Assembly (NCBI GenBank): GCA_025463565.1
Contig: JAODAT010000042.1
Coordinates: forward strand, 1-35,932
Direction: 5' to 3'
Source of the DNA: Microbacteriaceae bacterium
GTDB taxonomy: Bacteria > Actinomycetota > Actinomycetes > Actinomycetales > Microbacteriaceae
Length of the DNA: 35,932 nt
The position numbers were made by a program, and so were the translations under genes. A model generated the notes under the pieces. It saw only the letters and a list, made by a program, of their open reading frames with translations. It was not told where the DNA came from and did not search any database. Below are positions 8,936-17,226 of this stretch, one piece after another (the first letter of the stretch is position 1; each line of letters starts with the position of its first letter).

Positions 8936-10051
8936 TTACTTACGCTCGACGAGCGTGCCGCCCTGGTAGATGGTGAGGGCCTGGTGCGGCACGCTCCCGA
9001 TCGTGAGCTCGCCCACGACCGGCACCCGCGCGACGCTGTTCGAAGTCAGCCGCCCGGTCAGGGTTGCGCCCGCCTTTGTGAGCCCGACATCCCAGTACTG
9101 TCCGGCGTAGACGCGTGAACTCACTTCAAGGCCCGCGATCTCGAGCCGGGGACCGCCTTCGGCCGCACCGACACCCACGAGTTCGAGGGCATCGCTGCGG
9201 AAGCGCATCTCGAGCTTGCCCCTGAGGTATTCGAACCCGGCCACCGGGGCGACCGAGCTAGCGTCCGCAAGCTGCCAGTGCCCCTCGACCGCGTCGATGT
9301 GCAGCACGTTATTTATTCCGAGGAAGCGGGCCACGTCGACCGAAGCCGGCCGCGAATAGACCTCCTCCGGAGTGCCGATCTGCAGGATCCGGCCCGAGCC
9401 CATCACGACGACCAGGTCGGCGACAGAGAATGCCTCGACCTGGTCGTGCGTGACATAGACCCCGGTGAATCCGATTCGCTGATGGATGTTGCGGATCTCC
9501 ACCCGCAGTTCGCTGCGCAGTCGCGCGTCCAGGTTGCTGAGCGGCTCATCGAGCAACAGCACGCCGGGCTCCGCCACGAGGCCGCGCGCGAGCGCAACAC
9601 GCTGCTGCTGGCCTCCGGACAGCTGCCCGGGGTAGCGATCGAGCAGTGGGTCGACCTCCACCAGTTCCGCGACCTGCTTCACGACGTCCGACCGGAGCAT
9701 GTCGCGTTTTCCCCTGGCCCGCAGCGGGAATGCGATGTTCTCACGCACGGTCATGTGCGGCCAGAGCGCGTATGACTGGAATACCATGCCGATGTCCCGC
9801 TTGCGCGGCGGAGCGGAATAACCCCGTGCCGCATCCAGCACTATCGTGTTTCCCAGTTCGATCGTTCCCGCGTTCGGTGTCTCCAGGCCGGCGATGCTGC
9901 GCAGAATCGTCGTCTTTCCACAGCCACTCGGCCCGAGAAGCACGAGTAACTGGCCATCAGGAACCTCGAGGTCGAGGGTATCGATCGCGCGGGTGATCCC
10001 TGCCTTCCCCTTGAAGGTCTTCTCCACTCCACGCAGTCGAACATTTACCAT
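8936..10051 (-). CDS. ABC importer ATP-binding protein (system 1, PotA/FbpC-like)
   Basis: A 371-residue ATPase that powers solute uptake at the inner face of the membrane. Walker A is GPSGCGKTT (40-48), Q-loop FQSYALWPH (91-99), signature LSGGQ (144-148), Walker B VLLLDE (164-169) and H-loop THDQ (201-204). A C-terminal beta-rich TOBE-like region follows from about residue 270. The length and the GPSGCGKTT and LSNLDA motifs fit the polyamine/iron/phosphonate importer class. It lies 45 bases after the permease gene and 9 before the Gfo/Idh/MocA gene. The binding protein of the system is most likely the divergent lipoprotein at 12058. The solute is not identifiable. Confidence 0.93.
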   Translation of the reverse strand: MVNVRLRGVEKTFKGKAGITRAIDTLDLEVPDGQLLVLLGPSGCGKTTILRSIAGLETPNAGTIELGNTIVLDAARGYSAPPRKRDIGMVFQSYALWPHMTVRENIAFPLRARGKRDMLRSDVVKQVAELVEVDPLLDRYPGQLSGGQQQRVALARGLVAEPGVLLLDEPLSNLDARLRSELRVEIRNIHQRIGFTGVYVTHDQVEAFSVADLVVVMGSGRILQIGTPEEVYSRPASVDVARFLGINNVLHIDAVEGHWQLADASSVAPVAGFEYLRGKLEMRFRSDALELVGVGAAEGGPRLEIAGLEVSSRVYAGQYWDVGLTKAGATLTGRLTSNSVARVPVVGELTIGSVPHQALTIYQGGTLVERK

Positions 10052-10096
10052 CTTGTCGTCCCCATATATAGGTTGTTGCGGTCTGAACCGGGTACT

Positions 10097-11809
10097 TCAC
10101 AGCCGATCGAAGGCACGCGACCCTCCGAGAAGGAACGCCAGGCCGACACCAACGGCCGTGACGACGCACATGACGATCGCGAGGGCGGCTACCTGGGGGA
10201 ACGTTCCGGCATCCCAGAAGTCATAGATGACAGTCCCCATGAGGTTGGTGCTGGCGGATCTCACAAAGAGCGACGCCGCGAACTCCTGCGTCAGCAGCAC
10301 GAAGGTGATAGCCACGGCCCCGCCGATGCTGGGGCGCAGCAGCGGCAACGAGACCCGAAGGGTGGTTCGCAGCGTCCCGGCACCGCTCACCCGAGCCGCC
10401 TCGAAATACTGCTCGCCCAGCGTGAGCACGCCGGAGGAGATCATCCTCGTGGCGTGCGGAATCATCAGCGTCACGTACGCGATCACGATGACGGCGAGCG
10501 TGCCATACAGCTGCAGTGGCGGAGCGTTGTACGAGAAGAGAATGCCGGCCCCGAACACCACGGCGGGCGTGACCAGGGGCACCGCCACCAGCACGTCGAG
10601 CAGCACCTTGCGGCGGCGGCCTGCACCTCCGCGCCGCAGAAGCATCGCTGCGGCGAACGCGATGGGAAGCACAATGGCGATCGCGATCGCCGAGGCCCCG
10701 ACGCTGTCAAGTATGCCGTTGAGGGCCTGCGGCGAATGGAATACCAGCGTGTAGTTGGCGGTCGTGAGGTGCGCGAGGGAGAGCTGGCCGCTCCAGAACG
10801 GCAGCAGGGAGACGTGCACGAGTGCGAGCAGCGGCAGCAGCAGCGCGATCACACCGAAGACCACGATCGGCACGGGGGCGAAGGAACTGCCGCCCATCGA
10901 TCGCACCTGCTTGCCGGTCTGTGACACGAATCGCGATGAATCGCCGATCGTGAATCGCTGCGCGACGAGAAGCAGGGCACCGGCGACGATGAGCGGCGAG
11001 CCGAATGCGGCAGCCTGTCCGATGTCGATCGGAAACTGCTGGATGAGCTTGTACATCTGCGTGGTGATGACGTCGAAGCCCTGCTGCCTGCCGAGGAGGA
11101 GCGGGGCGGTGAACTGTCCGAAGCCGAGCAGCAGAACCAGGACTGTCGCGTAGGCGATGCTGGGCCGCAGGAGCGGCAGAACCACGGTACGGAAGCGCAT
11201 GAAGCCCGACGCTCCCGAGACATCGGCGGCCTCGTAGAGTTCGGCGTTCATGTTTCGCAGCGCCGTGATCACGTAGAGGTAGACGAAGGCGGTGAGGTTG
11301 ATCCCGGTGAGAAGCACGATGGACCAGCCCGAGTACACGTTGAGCGGGCCCTGGCGGTCTCCGGTCCACCAGGGCAGGAAACGCAGGAGCGTGTTGATAT
11401 ATCCGACGGTCGGCGAGAGCAGGAACACCCAGCCGATGATGCTGGCGATGGGCGGGAGAACCAGAGGAAGGATCGGCACGAGCGAGAGCCAGCGAAGCTT
11501 CGGCTTGAGCTGGTAGGCGTACCAGGCGAGCCCTGTGCCCACCAGGACAGCGAACACCACGCTGCCCACCGCCAGGAAGAACGAGTTCCAGAGCACCTTG
11601 CCGAGGTCGGGCGACGACAGCAGGCGACCATATGCGGACGCGCCATCCCCCAATGCCGTCGCCTGGAGCCGGATGATCGGTGAGAGCACGAGGAACGCGA
11701 CGACCAGGATGAGAACGCACCAGCTGACGACCATTCGCCATCGACCGCTACCCCGTGTTGCGCGCAATGGAACCTCGGTGGTCGACGTTTCGCTCAAATT
11801 TTGAGACAC
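10097..11809 (-). CDS. ABC importer permease, two fused BPD domains (system 1)
   Basis: A 570-residue integral membrane permease with two binding-protein-dependent transport domains in one chain, as in FbpB-like systems. Each half has about six hydrophobic segments. The ATPase-coupling EAA loops are YEAADVSGASG (about 192-202) and FEAARVSGAG (about 469-478). The frame stays open to 11938, but that region holds a predicted promoter (11909-11938), so the start must be inside it. GTG at 11809 is chosen, though its ribosome site is weak; TTG at 11797 is an alternative. It is the first gene of the permease-ATPase-Gfo operon, divergent from the binding-protein gene at 12058. Confidence 0.88.
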   Translation of the reverse strand: MSQNLSETSTTEVPLRATRGSGRWRMVVSWCVLILVVAFLVLSPIIRLQATALGDGASAYGRLLSSPDLGKVLWNSFFLAVGSVVFAVLVGTGLAWYAYQLKPKLRWLSLVPILPLVLPPIASIIGWVFLLSPTVGYINTLLRFLPWWTGDRQGPLNVYSGWSIVLLTGINLTAFVYLYVITALRNMNAELYEAADVSGASGFMRFRTVVLPLLRPSIAYATVLVLLLGFGQFTAPLLLGRQQGFDVITTQMYKLIQQFPIDIGQAAAFGSPLIVAGALLLVAQRFTIGDSSRFVSQTGKQVRSMGGSSFAPVPIVVFGVIALLLPLLALVHVSLLPFWSGQLSLAHLTTANYTLVFHSPQALNGILDSVGASAIAIAIVLPIAFAAAMLLRRGGAGRRRKVLLDVLVAVPLVTPAVVFGAGILFSYNAPPLQLYGTLAVIVIAYVTLMIPHATRMISSGVLTLGEQYFEAARVSGAGTLRTTLRVSLPLLRPSIGGAVAITFVLLTQEFAASLFVRSASTNLMGTVIYDFWDAGTFPQVAALAIVMCVVTAVGVGLAFLLGGSRAFDRL

Positions 11810-11908
11810 CGTGGGGTTCCGATCATTGCGCGCCCTTTTCGCCAGCCGAGTGGCCCAATCTCCGTCTCGTCGTTGAAATCGAAGGAGCGTCGGGCAAATT
11901 TCATGCTT

Positions 11909-11938
11909 ATTATGCGCATATTTATGAGGAGGTGTCAA
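11909..11938 (-). promoter_or_regulatory. Predicted promoter of the system 1 permease operon
   Basis: Minus-strand TTGACA (11938-11933), 18 bases, then CATAAT (11914-11909). It would give a leader of about 95 bases before the GTG at 11809. It sits back to back with the plus-strand promoter at 11956-11983, so the binding protein and its permease may be controlled together. Confidence 0.55.
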
Positions 11939-11955
11939 GCGAGCCCAAATGCCTC

Positions 11956-11983
11956 TTGACAGGTCCAGTCAAATGTCTATCAT
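11956..11983 (+). promoter_or_regulatory. Predicted promoter and dyad upstream of the system 1 binding-protein operon
   Basis: TTGACA (11956-11961), 16 bases, then TATCAT (11978-11983). An inverted repeat TTGAC-N7-GTCAA (11956-11972) covers the -35 box, a typical place for a repressor or activator. A further dyad AATGTC/GACATT surrounds the -10 region. The binding regulator is unknown. Confidence 0.5.
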
Positions 11984-12013
11984 TATAAGGATTATCGACA
12001 TTGAGGTCGATAT

Positions 12014-12032
12014 GGGAGCCGCACGCGGCCCC
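12014..12032 (+). other. Small hairpin in the leader of the system 1 binding-protein gene
   Basis: The leader can fold with GGG/CCC and GCCGC/GCGGC pairing around one bulged A, about 15 bases before the GGAG ribosome site. It may affect mRNA stability. No known riboswitch class is recognised. Confidence 0.35.
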
Positions 12033-12057
12033 ACGGAAAACCCGACGGAGTGTATCC

Positions 12058-13095
12058 ATGCGAAAGATTTCCACAGCCCTCACAGCAACACTGGTCGTCG
12101 GCCTGGCTGCAGCAGCCCTCACCGCGTGCAGTAGCGCTTCCACCAGCCCGACACCTTCGGCGACGAGTACCGCAAGTTGGTCGAAAGTGCAGTCCGCCGC
12201 CGACAAAGAGAAGACGGTCACCCTGTACGGCAACAAGGCAGCCACGGTGGGAAACGAACTCGGCCTCGCGTTTGAAGCCGAATACCCCGACATCGACTTC
12301 AACTATGTGCAGGGCATCAGTGCCACGCAGGAAATCCAGGTCGACCAGGAGTCGGCCGCCGGCGCCAAAGGTGCAGACGTCTTCCTTCTCACCGATCCCA
12401 TCTACGCCGACAAGCAGGTATCGACCGGAAAGTTCGTCAGCCCGGTCGGCCCCCAGGCACAGAATGCCCAGTGGGCCAAGCAGGTCGGCAAGAGCGGTTA
12501 CGTGAACATCTCGATCGACCCGTACCTCCTGTGCTACAACACGAACCTCGTGAAGACATCGCCCACGACCGTCACGGCGATGCTGAACGACAAGAGCCTC
12601 GGCAACCAGGAGATCGGCATCAGCGACGTCATCGCCCTCGGAACAATCGCGGGCTACAAGGCGTACCAGGCCAAGCTCGGCTCGTCGTTCCTCACGAAGC
12701 TCGCCGCGACCAAACCTCGGGTATATGCAGGATTCAGTGTGATCGCACAGGCCCTGCCCGCTGGCGAGATCAAGGCTTCGCTGGCGATCACCCCGTCGTA
12801 CTACGAGGCGATGTCCGCCGCGAAGGCGCCGGTCAAGTGCACCGTACCCACCGACGCCCCGATCGGAGTCGGCTACCAGGTCGCTGCGCTCAAGAACGCA
12901 AAGAGCCCCAACGCCGCCCAGGTCCTGGTCAACTTCATGATGACCGACAAGGGCCAGAGCATCCTGAACGGCACCTTCGGTCACTCCCCGATCGACACGA
13001 CGAGCAAGCTGGCGGCGTTCAGCTACAAGGGTCTTGACGACCCGGCCACCGTCACTGCGTTCACCCAGAACTTCGACAAGCTCTTCAAGGGCTGA
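12058..13095 (+). CDS. ABC importer substrate-binding lipoprotein (system 1)
   Basis: A 345-residue extracellular solute-binding protein anchored by lipid. Residues 1-23 are a signal peptide with a basic MRK start and hydrophobic core, ending in the lipobox LTAC (lipid-modified Cys24), followed by a Ser/Thr/Ala-rich linker. The body resembles the iron/polyamine/2-aminoethylphosphonate binding-protein class (periplasmic-binding type 2 fold). The ATG at 12058 has GGAG upstream and begins exactly at the signal peptide, so the open frame from 12001 is not used. It is transcribed away from the permease-ATPase operon. A strong hairpin lies just downstream, so this gene is probably expressed above its followers. 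Confidence 0.9.
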   Translation: MRKISTALTATLVVGLAAAALTACSSASTSPTPSATSTASWSKVQSAADKEKTVTLYGNKAATVGNELGLAFEAEYPDIDFNYVQGISATQEIQVDQESAAGAKGADVFLLTDPIYADKQVSTGKFVSPVGPQAQNAQWAKQVGKSGYVNISIDPYLLCYNTNLVKTSPTTVTAMLNDKSLGNQEIGISDVIALGTIAGYKAYQAKLGSSFLTKLAATKPRVYAGFSVIAQALPAGEIKASLAITPSYYEAMSAAKAPVKCTVPTDAPIGVGYQVAALKNAKSPNAAQVLVNFMMTDKGQSILNGTFGHSPIDTTSKLAAFSYKGLDDPATVTAFTQNFDKLFKG

Positions 13096-13108
13096 TCCGT
13101 CGGGTTTG

Positions 13109-13147
13109 GCTGCGCGGCCCGGGGGTTCACATTTCGGGCCGCGCAGC
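13109..13147 (+). terminator. GC-rich hairpin after the binding-protein gene, likely partial terminator or mRNA stabiliser
   Basis: Perfect 13-base arms GCTGCGCGGCCCG and CGGGCCGCGCAGC with a 13-base loop, 14 bases after the stop codon. No T-run follows, and genes on the same strand begin at 13191, so it probably tunes rather than ends transcription. Confidence 0.65.
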
Positions 13148-13190
13148 GCTCACTCACGCTTCATACCGACCACACAGAAAGAGGACGACC

Positions 13191-13718
13191 ATGGATGACA
13201 CGCTGGAGTCTCGCGTAAAGGAACTGTGGGACCGAAAGGGTATCGAGGAGGCGATGGTGCGCTACACGCGTGGTCTCGATCGGCTCGACCTCGACCTCTA
13301 TCGCACCTCCTTCTCGCGGGATGGTCTCGACAACCACGGGCTGGCGAAGTCGCCCGAAGATTTTCTCGAAGGCTGGATGCCGCAGCAGGCCGCCCGCGAA
13401 CTCACGGAGCATCACATCTCGAATTTCACGATCGAGATCGACGGAGATACGGCGCACACCGAGTCCTATTACATGGTGGCAGTGAAGAACACCGAGGAGG
13501 ACTTCGTCAATCTCTTCGGCGGTCGCTACGCCGACCGGCTGGTGAATGAGGACGGCACCTGGCGCATGGCGGTGCGCGTCGTCATCCCGTCCTTCCACGT
13601 ACAGGCGCCCACCGCCGTGGGTTCGACGATCATGTCCCGCAGTAACTGGGGGCGACGTTCCGAGGAGGATCCGACCTATGAGAGGCCGCTCCAGCCGAAG
13701 TACGACATGGGCGTCTGA
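13191..13718 (+). CDS. SnoaL-like / NTF2-fold protein
   Basis: A 175-residue protein of the NTF2-like superfamily, whose members include polyketide cyclases, dehydratases, ring-hydroxylating dioxygenase small subunits and non-enzymatic binding proteins. The family pattern is seen as an N-terminal helix with IEEAMVRYTRGLDRLD, then LYRTSFSRDG, then the beta-sheet stretch ISNFTIEIDGDTAHTESYYM, and DGTWRMAVRVV. There is no signal peptide. The ATG at 13191 follows AGAGGA. It lies after the binding-protein gene and its hairpin and only two bases before a second SnoaL-like gene, so the two may form a heteromer. The exact reaction cannot be assigned. Confidence 0.82.
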   Translation: MDDTLESRVKELWDRKGIEEAMVRYTRGLDRLDLDLYRTSFSRDGLDNHGLAKSPEDFLEGWMPQQAARELTEHHISNFTIEIDGDTAHTESYYMVAVKNTEEDFVNLFGGRYADRLVNEDGTWRMAVRVVIPSFHVQAPTAVGSTIMSRSNWGRRSEEDPTYERPLQPKYDMGV

Positions 13719-13720
13719 CC

Positions 13721-14167
13721 GTGAGCGCTATTGGCGACCTGGAGGGGCGGGTGGCGCTGCTCGAGGATGAGCGCGCGATCCTCCGGCTGCTCCACTCGTA
13801 CGGTCACTATCTCGATTACGGGCTGGTCGACGCCTGGGTCGACTGCTTCACCGAAGAGGGTGTCTTCGAGGTGCAGCGCGCCACTCCGCCGGGCGGCCTC
13901 TATCGCGGGCGGGACGAACTCCGCAGCTTCGTGGCAGCGCACAGCCACGCGCCCGACAAATGGCACAAGCATGTGGTCGTTGACCCGATCATCGCCGCGC
14001 GCGGCAACTCGGCAGAAGTCGAGAGCTACTTCATGAGACTCGATCGAATCGATGACCTTCCCCAGGTGCGAACCTTTGGACGATATCGCGACTCGGTGCG
14101 TCGCACCGCAGACGGGCGATGGCGGCTGGCGCACAGGGTCGTCGAAGTCGAAGCGCGCATCACCTGA
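13721..14167 (+). CDS. SnoaL-like / NTF2-fold protein, second copy
   Basis: A 148-residue NTF2-like protein, shorter than and clearly diverged from its upstream neighbour. Recognisable pieces are ILRLLHSYGHYLDYGLVDAW near residues 20-39, the CFTEEGVFEV block, the HKHVVVDPII strand, and DGRWRLAHRVVE at the end, matching the usual SnoaL-like layout. The start is GTG at 13721, two bases after the previous stop, which suggests translational coupling. The next gene is an SDR dehydrogenase. It probably acts as a cyclase, dehydratase, isomerase or carrier in the same pathway; sequence alone does not separate these. Confidence 0.8.
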   Translation: MSAIGDLEGRVALLEDERAILRLLHSYGHYLDYGLVDAWVDCFTEEGVFEVQRATPPGGLYRGRDELRSFVAAHSHAPDKWHKHVVVDPIIAARGNSAEVESYFMRLDRIDDLPQVRTFGRYRDSVRRTADGRWRLAHRVVEVEARIT

Positions 14168-14213
14168 TCTTTTTCTTGTCACTGTTTCGCAATAACCGAT
14201 CGACTGGAGCACC

Positions 14214-15014
14214 ATGAGCACCACTCCCCCCGCCGCCCCTGCACCCTGGCAGGAAGTCGTGACGCCCGGCCGTTTCTCCGGGCAGACCGTCGTAGTGACC
14301 GGCGCGGGGTCCGGCATCGGCCGCGCAACGGCACTGCGGATCGCTGCGGAGGGTGGCCGGCTCATTGCCTCCGACCTGAGCGTGCCCCGACTCGATGCCC
14401 TGGTCGACGAAGCACCCGGCCTCGATATCGTTCCCATCATCGGCGACATCACCATCGAGGAGGATGTCGCGAAGATCGTCGCTGCGGCCGGCGGACACGT
14501 CGATGGCCTCGCCAACATCGCGGGCATCGCCGACGACTTCTCGCCCATCCACGAGGTTTCTGACGAGATGTGGGAGCGCGTCTTCAGGGTGAACGTTCTC
14601 GGCACGCTCCGTCTCTCGCGTGCGCTCGTGCCGTTGATGCTGGCGGGCGGCAGCGGGTCGATCGTCAACATCTCCTCGGAAGCCGGACTGCGCGGCTCCG
14701 TTGCCGGCATCGCGTACACGGCGTCGAAGCACGCTGTCGTCGGAATGACCCGGCACAGCGCTTTCATGTACGGACCGTCCGGCATCCGCACGAACGCGGT
14801 GGCGCCGGGCTCCGTCTCCACGAACATCGAGACCGACTTCGGAGCGTCGTCCGACCTCGTGCGCTCGCGAATGGAGCCACTGCGGGCCGCGATCCGCCCG
14901 CCGCGGGCGCAAGCCGCCGAGCTGGCGGCCGCAATCACCTTCCTGCTGAGCCGTGACAGCGTCAACCTGAACGGCGTCATCCTGCCCTCGGACGGCGGCT
15001 GGTCGGCGATCTGA
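14214..15014 (+). CDS. SDR family NAD(P)-dependent oxidoreductase
   Basis: A 266-residue classical short-chain dehydrogenase/reductase. The cofactor motif is TGAGSGIG (29-36), followed by the NIAG motif (101-104), the catalytic serine in ISSEAG (about 153-158) and the YTASK active-site pair Tyr168/Lys172. An acidic residue after the second strand (SDL, about 53-55) suggests NAD(H) rather than NADP(H). The ATG at 14214 has GGAG in the spacer. It is the last gene of the plus-strand operon and is convergent with the LLM gene, with two bases between the stops. A likely role is oxidation of a hydroxyl intermediate such as 3-hydroxyacyl-CoA; this is inference. Confidence 0.92.
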   Translation: MSTTPPAAPAPWQEVVTPGRFSGQTVVVTGAGSGIGRATALRIAAEGGRLIASDLSVPRLDALVDEAPGLDIVPIIGDITIEEDVAKIVAAAGGHVDGLANIAGIADDFSPIHEVSDEMWERVFRVNVLGTLRLSRALVPLMLAGGSGSIVNISSEAGLRGSVAGIAYTASKHAVVGMTRHSAFMYGPSGIRTNAVAPGSVSTNIETDFGASSDLVRSRMEPLRAAIRPPRAQAAELAAAITFLLSRDSVNLNGVILPSDGGWSAI

Positions 15015-15016
15015 CG

Positions 15017-16009
15017 CTAACGCAGGGCCGGGAGCACCTCTTCGGCGAACACGCGCATGTGGTCGTGGACCTCGCCGGAGGTCATGCCGGGAAACTCCAG
15101 TCGCACGATGTGATGGTGCGTCCGGGACTCGGGAAGCAGGTCGGCGAACTTTCGCAGCCGCCTGATGATCTCTGCTGGCGGGCCGTCGATGACCATCGGG
15201 TCGGAGTCGGTCGAGCGACCCACGCGCGAGCTCAGGTCGCCCGCCTTGACCTGCTGGTAGAAGCCGAGCAGCCGGTCGAGCGCCGCGCGAGTGCTGTCCC
15301 CGTCACTGCCGGCCGACCGCACGACGACGAATGAACTGGAGGCGATATCCAGGTCTGCAGTGCGCCCCGCCTCGGCTGCGGCAGCGTCGACTGCGGCCAC
15401 CTGGGCGGTGAGATCGTCGATGGTGCCGACCGGTGCAATGTACCCGTCGGCGATCCTGCCGGCCCGGGCGAGGGCAGCGCGCGCGCGGCCGCCCAGCCAG
15501 ATCGGGATGTCGCCCACGGTCGGGTAGACCGTCACCGAGGGCGTGGCCGTGTTTTCGAGCTCCACCGGTGAACCGGTCCAGGCCGCTCGACAGATCGCGA
15601 CCATCCGCTCGAGCCGTCGGGCCCGTTGGGTGATCGGCACCCCGAAACCGTCGAACTCCTCCGGTCGGTAGCCGATGGCCGCCCCCACCACGAGCCGTCC
15701 GCGGCTGATCAGCTGCACGGCCGCGGCATCCTCCGCGATCCGGATCGGGTGGTGCAGCGGAGCCAGCAGCACCTTGCTGCCGATGGTGACCCGCTCCGTC
15801 GTTGCCGCGATCGCGGCCAGGAACGGAAAGACCGACGGCAGGTAGCCGTCGTCGGTGAAGTGATGCTCACCGACCCAGACGCTGTCGAAGCCGAGCTGCT
15901 CCGCGCGGCGGGCATACTCGAGCCCCTCCGCCCAGAGCACGGCCGGCTCGCGGTGATCGCCCTCCGCTGCCTGGACAGTGATCGGCCCGAAGCCGACGGA
16001 GAACGTCAC
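15017..16009 (-). CDS. LLM class flavin-dependent oxidoreductase
   Basis: A 330-residue luciferase-like TIM-barrel enzyme that uses reduced FMN or coenzyme F420. Family features are YARRAEQLGFDSVWVGEHHF (about 33-52), RVTIGSKVLLAPLHHP, the SRGRLVVGAAIGYRPEEF block (about 102-119) and IPIWLGGRARAAL. Its start overlaps the ABC ATPase stop by four bases (ATGA), so the two are translationally coupled. An importer ending in an LLM gene recalls organisations in which the imported compound is broken down by a monooxygenase, such as sulfonate utilisation. That parallel is only suggestive. The choice between FMN and F420 cannot be made here, though the right end encodes an F420 enzyme. Confidence 0.9.
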   Translation of the reverse strand: MTFSVGFGPITVQAAEGDHREPAVLWAEGLEYARRAEQLGFDSVWVGEHHFTDDGYLPSVFPFLAAIAATTERVTIGSKVLLAPLHHPIRIAEDAAAVQLISRGRLVVGAAIGYRPEEFDGFGVPITQRARRLERMVAICRAAWTGSPVELENTATPSVTVYPTVGDIPIWLGGRARAALARAGRIADGYIAPVGTIDDLTAQVAAVDAAAAEAGRTADLDIASSSFVVVRSAGSDGDSTRAALDRLLGFYQQVKAGDLSSRVGRSTDSDPMVIDGPPAEIIRRLRKFADLLPESRTHHHIVRLEFPGMTSGEVHDHMRVFAEEVLPALR

Positions 16010-17208
16010 CGCGAGGAGGGCTTATAGACGCGAGCGAACTTCGCGGGGAGAGCGACTGCGAGCGAGCCACCCGGTTCGACATCCGTCGAGCTCGGGAAAT
16101 GCACGCGCATCTCACCCCAGCCTTTAGCCCGAAGCACGGCGCCGCGGTGATCGCCCATGAACATGGTCGTCCTCACCTCGACGGGCCACTCGTTTTTGGC
16201 ACCGGCAGCAGAGGCTTCCCGCAGCTCGAAGCGCTCGGGACGGCCGATGACGCACACCGTGTCGCCCACCGTGATTCCCTCTTCGCCGAGCAGGGCGTCG
16301 ATCTGTCCTGCCTCAGTCTTGATCACCACCGCGCCGTCAGCTCCCAGCGATTCCACCACGCCGTTGATCTCGTTCGTCGCACCGACGAATTTCGCCACGT
16401 AGCGGTCGGCCGGCCGATCATAGATCGCCTCCGGGCGATCGAGCTGGCTGATCTTGCCCGAGTTGAGCACCGCGATGCGATCGGCCAGCTCCATCGCCTC
16501 GTCCTGGTCGTGCGTGACGTAGACGGCCGCGAATCCGATCTCGGACTGCATCTTCAGGATCTCGAAACGCAGCTGTTCGCGCACCTTGGCGTCGACGTTC
16601 GAGAGCGGCTCGTCGAACAGCACCAGCCCGTTGTTCGATACCAGGGCGCGAGCGAGAGCTACGCGCTGCTGCTGGCCACCGCTCAATTGGCCGGGATACT
16701 GCTCGGCGAGTTCTTTGATCCCCGCGAGTTCGAGCACGTTCATCACCCTGTCGCGGATCTGGGACTTCGGCACTCCACGCACCTTCAGGGGATACGCCAC
16801 GTTCGCGGACACCTTCATGTGCGGCCAGAGCGCGTAAGACTGAAAGATCATGCCGAGCTTGCGCTTGTCCGGCGAGGTGTTGACGCGATTGCCGCTCGAG
16901 TAGTGCTGTTCGCCGTTGATCGTGATCGTTCCGCTGTCGGGGTCTTCGAGACCGGCGACGCAGCGCAGCAGGGTCGTCTTGCCGCATCCGCTCGGTCCAA
17001 GCAGCACGACGAACTCACCCTGTTCGATTCGTAGGCTGATGTTGTCGACGGCCGGAACCTTGGTTCCATCGCGTCGTACGAACTCCTTGCGCACGTTTTC
17101 GATGACGAGCGCCGGTGTAGCCGAGGGCGTCTTGTCGGGAGTCGCCTGTCGCAGGGTTCGTTCTGAAACTGCAGTGCTCATGCGTGAGGCTCTTTCCTTT
17201 GATGGCAT
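16006..17208 (-). CDS. ABC importer ATP-binding protein (system 2, PotA/FbpC-like)
   Basis: A 400-residue ATPase energising the second importer. Walker A is GPSGCGKTT (71-79), Q-loop FQSYALWPH, signature LSGGQ (175-179), Walker B LVLFDE (195-200) and H-loop THDQ (232-235); a TOBE-like C-terminal region follows. The ATG at 17208 has a GGAG site and gives a 35-residue Ser/Thr-rich N-terminal extension. An ATG at 17181 is a fair alternative with a weaker site. It lies 18 bases after the permease gene and overlaps the following LLM gene by four bases. It shares the domain plan of the system 1 ATPase but is clearly diverged, so the two importers are not a recent duplication. Confidence 0.92.
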   Translation of the reverse strand: MPSKERASRMSTAVSERTLRQATPDKTPSATPALVIENVRKEFVRRDGTKVPAVDNISLRIEQGEFVVLLGPSGCGKTTLLRCVAGLEDPDSGTITINGEQHYSSGNRVNTSPDKRKLGMIFQSYALWPHMKVSANVAYPLKVRGVPKSQIRDRVMNVLELAGIKELAEQYPGQLSGGQQQRVALARALVSNNGLVLFDEPLSNVDAKVREQLRFEILKMQSEIGFAAVYVTHDQDEAMELADRIAVLNSGKISQLDRPEAIYDRPADRYVAKFVGATNEINGVVESLGADGAVVIKTEAGQIDALLGEEGITVGDTVCVIGRPERFELREASAAGAKNEWPVEVRTTMFMGDHRGAVLRAKGWGEMRVHFPSSTDVEPGGSLAVALPAKFARVYKPSSR

Positions 17209-17226
17209 GTACTTTGCTCCGCCCGC

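Noticed and set aside
11793-11805. Palindrome CTCAAATTTTGAG as an operator
   Set aside because: It falls inside the first codons of the permease, and A/T-rich 13-base symmetry of this kind can arise by chance; no second copy was found.
11810-11938. N-terminal extension of the system 1 permease to 11938
   Set aside because: The extension would begin within a TTGACA -35 box and runs through a -10 element. It is hydrophilic and unlike permease N-termini.
12001-12057. Earlier start for the system 1 binding protein
   Set aside because: It would place charged residues before a complete lipoprotein signal peptide; ATG at 12058 has its own ribosome site.
12058-13095. Naming the importers as ferric-iron or polyamine systems
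   Set aside because: The ATPase, fused permease and binding-protein class covers many ligands and I see no ligand-specific residues that decide it.
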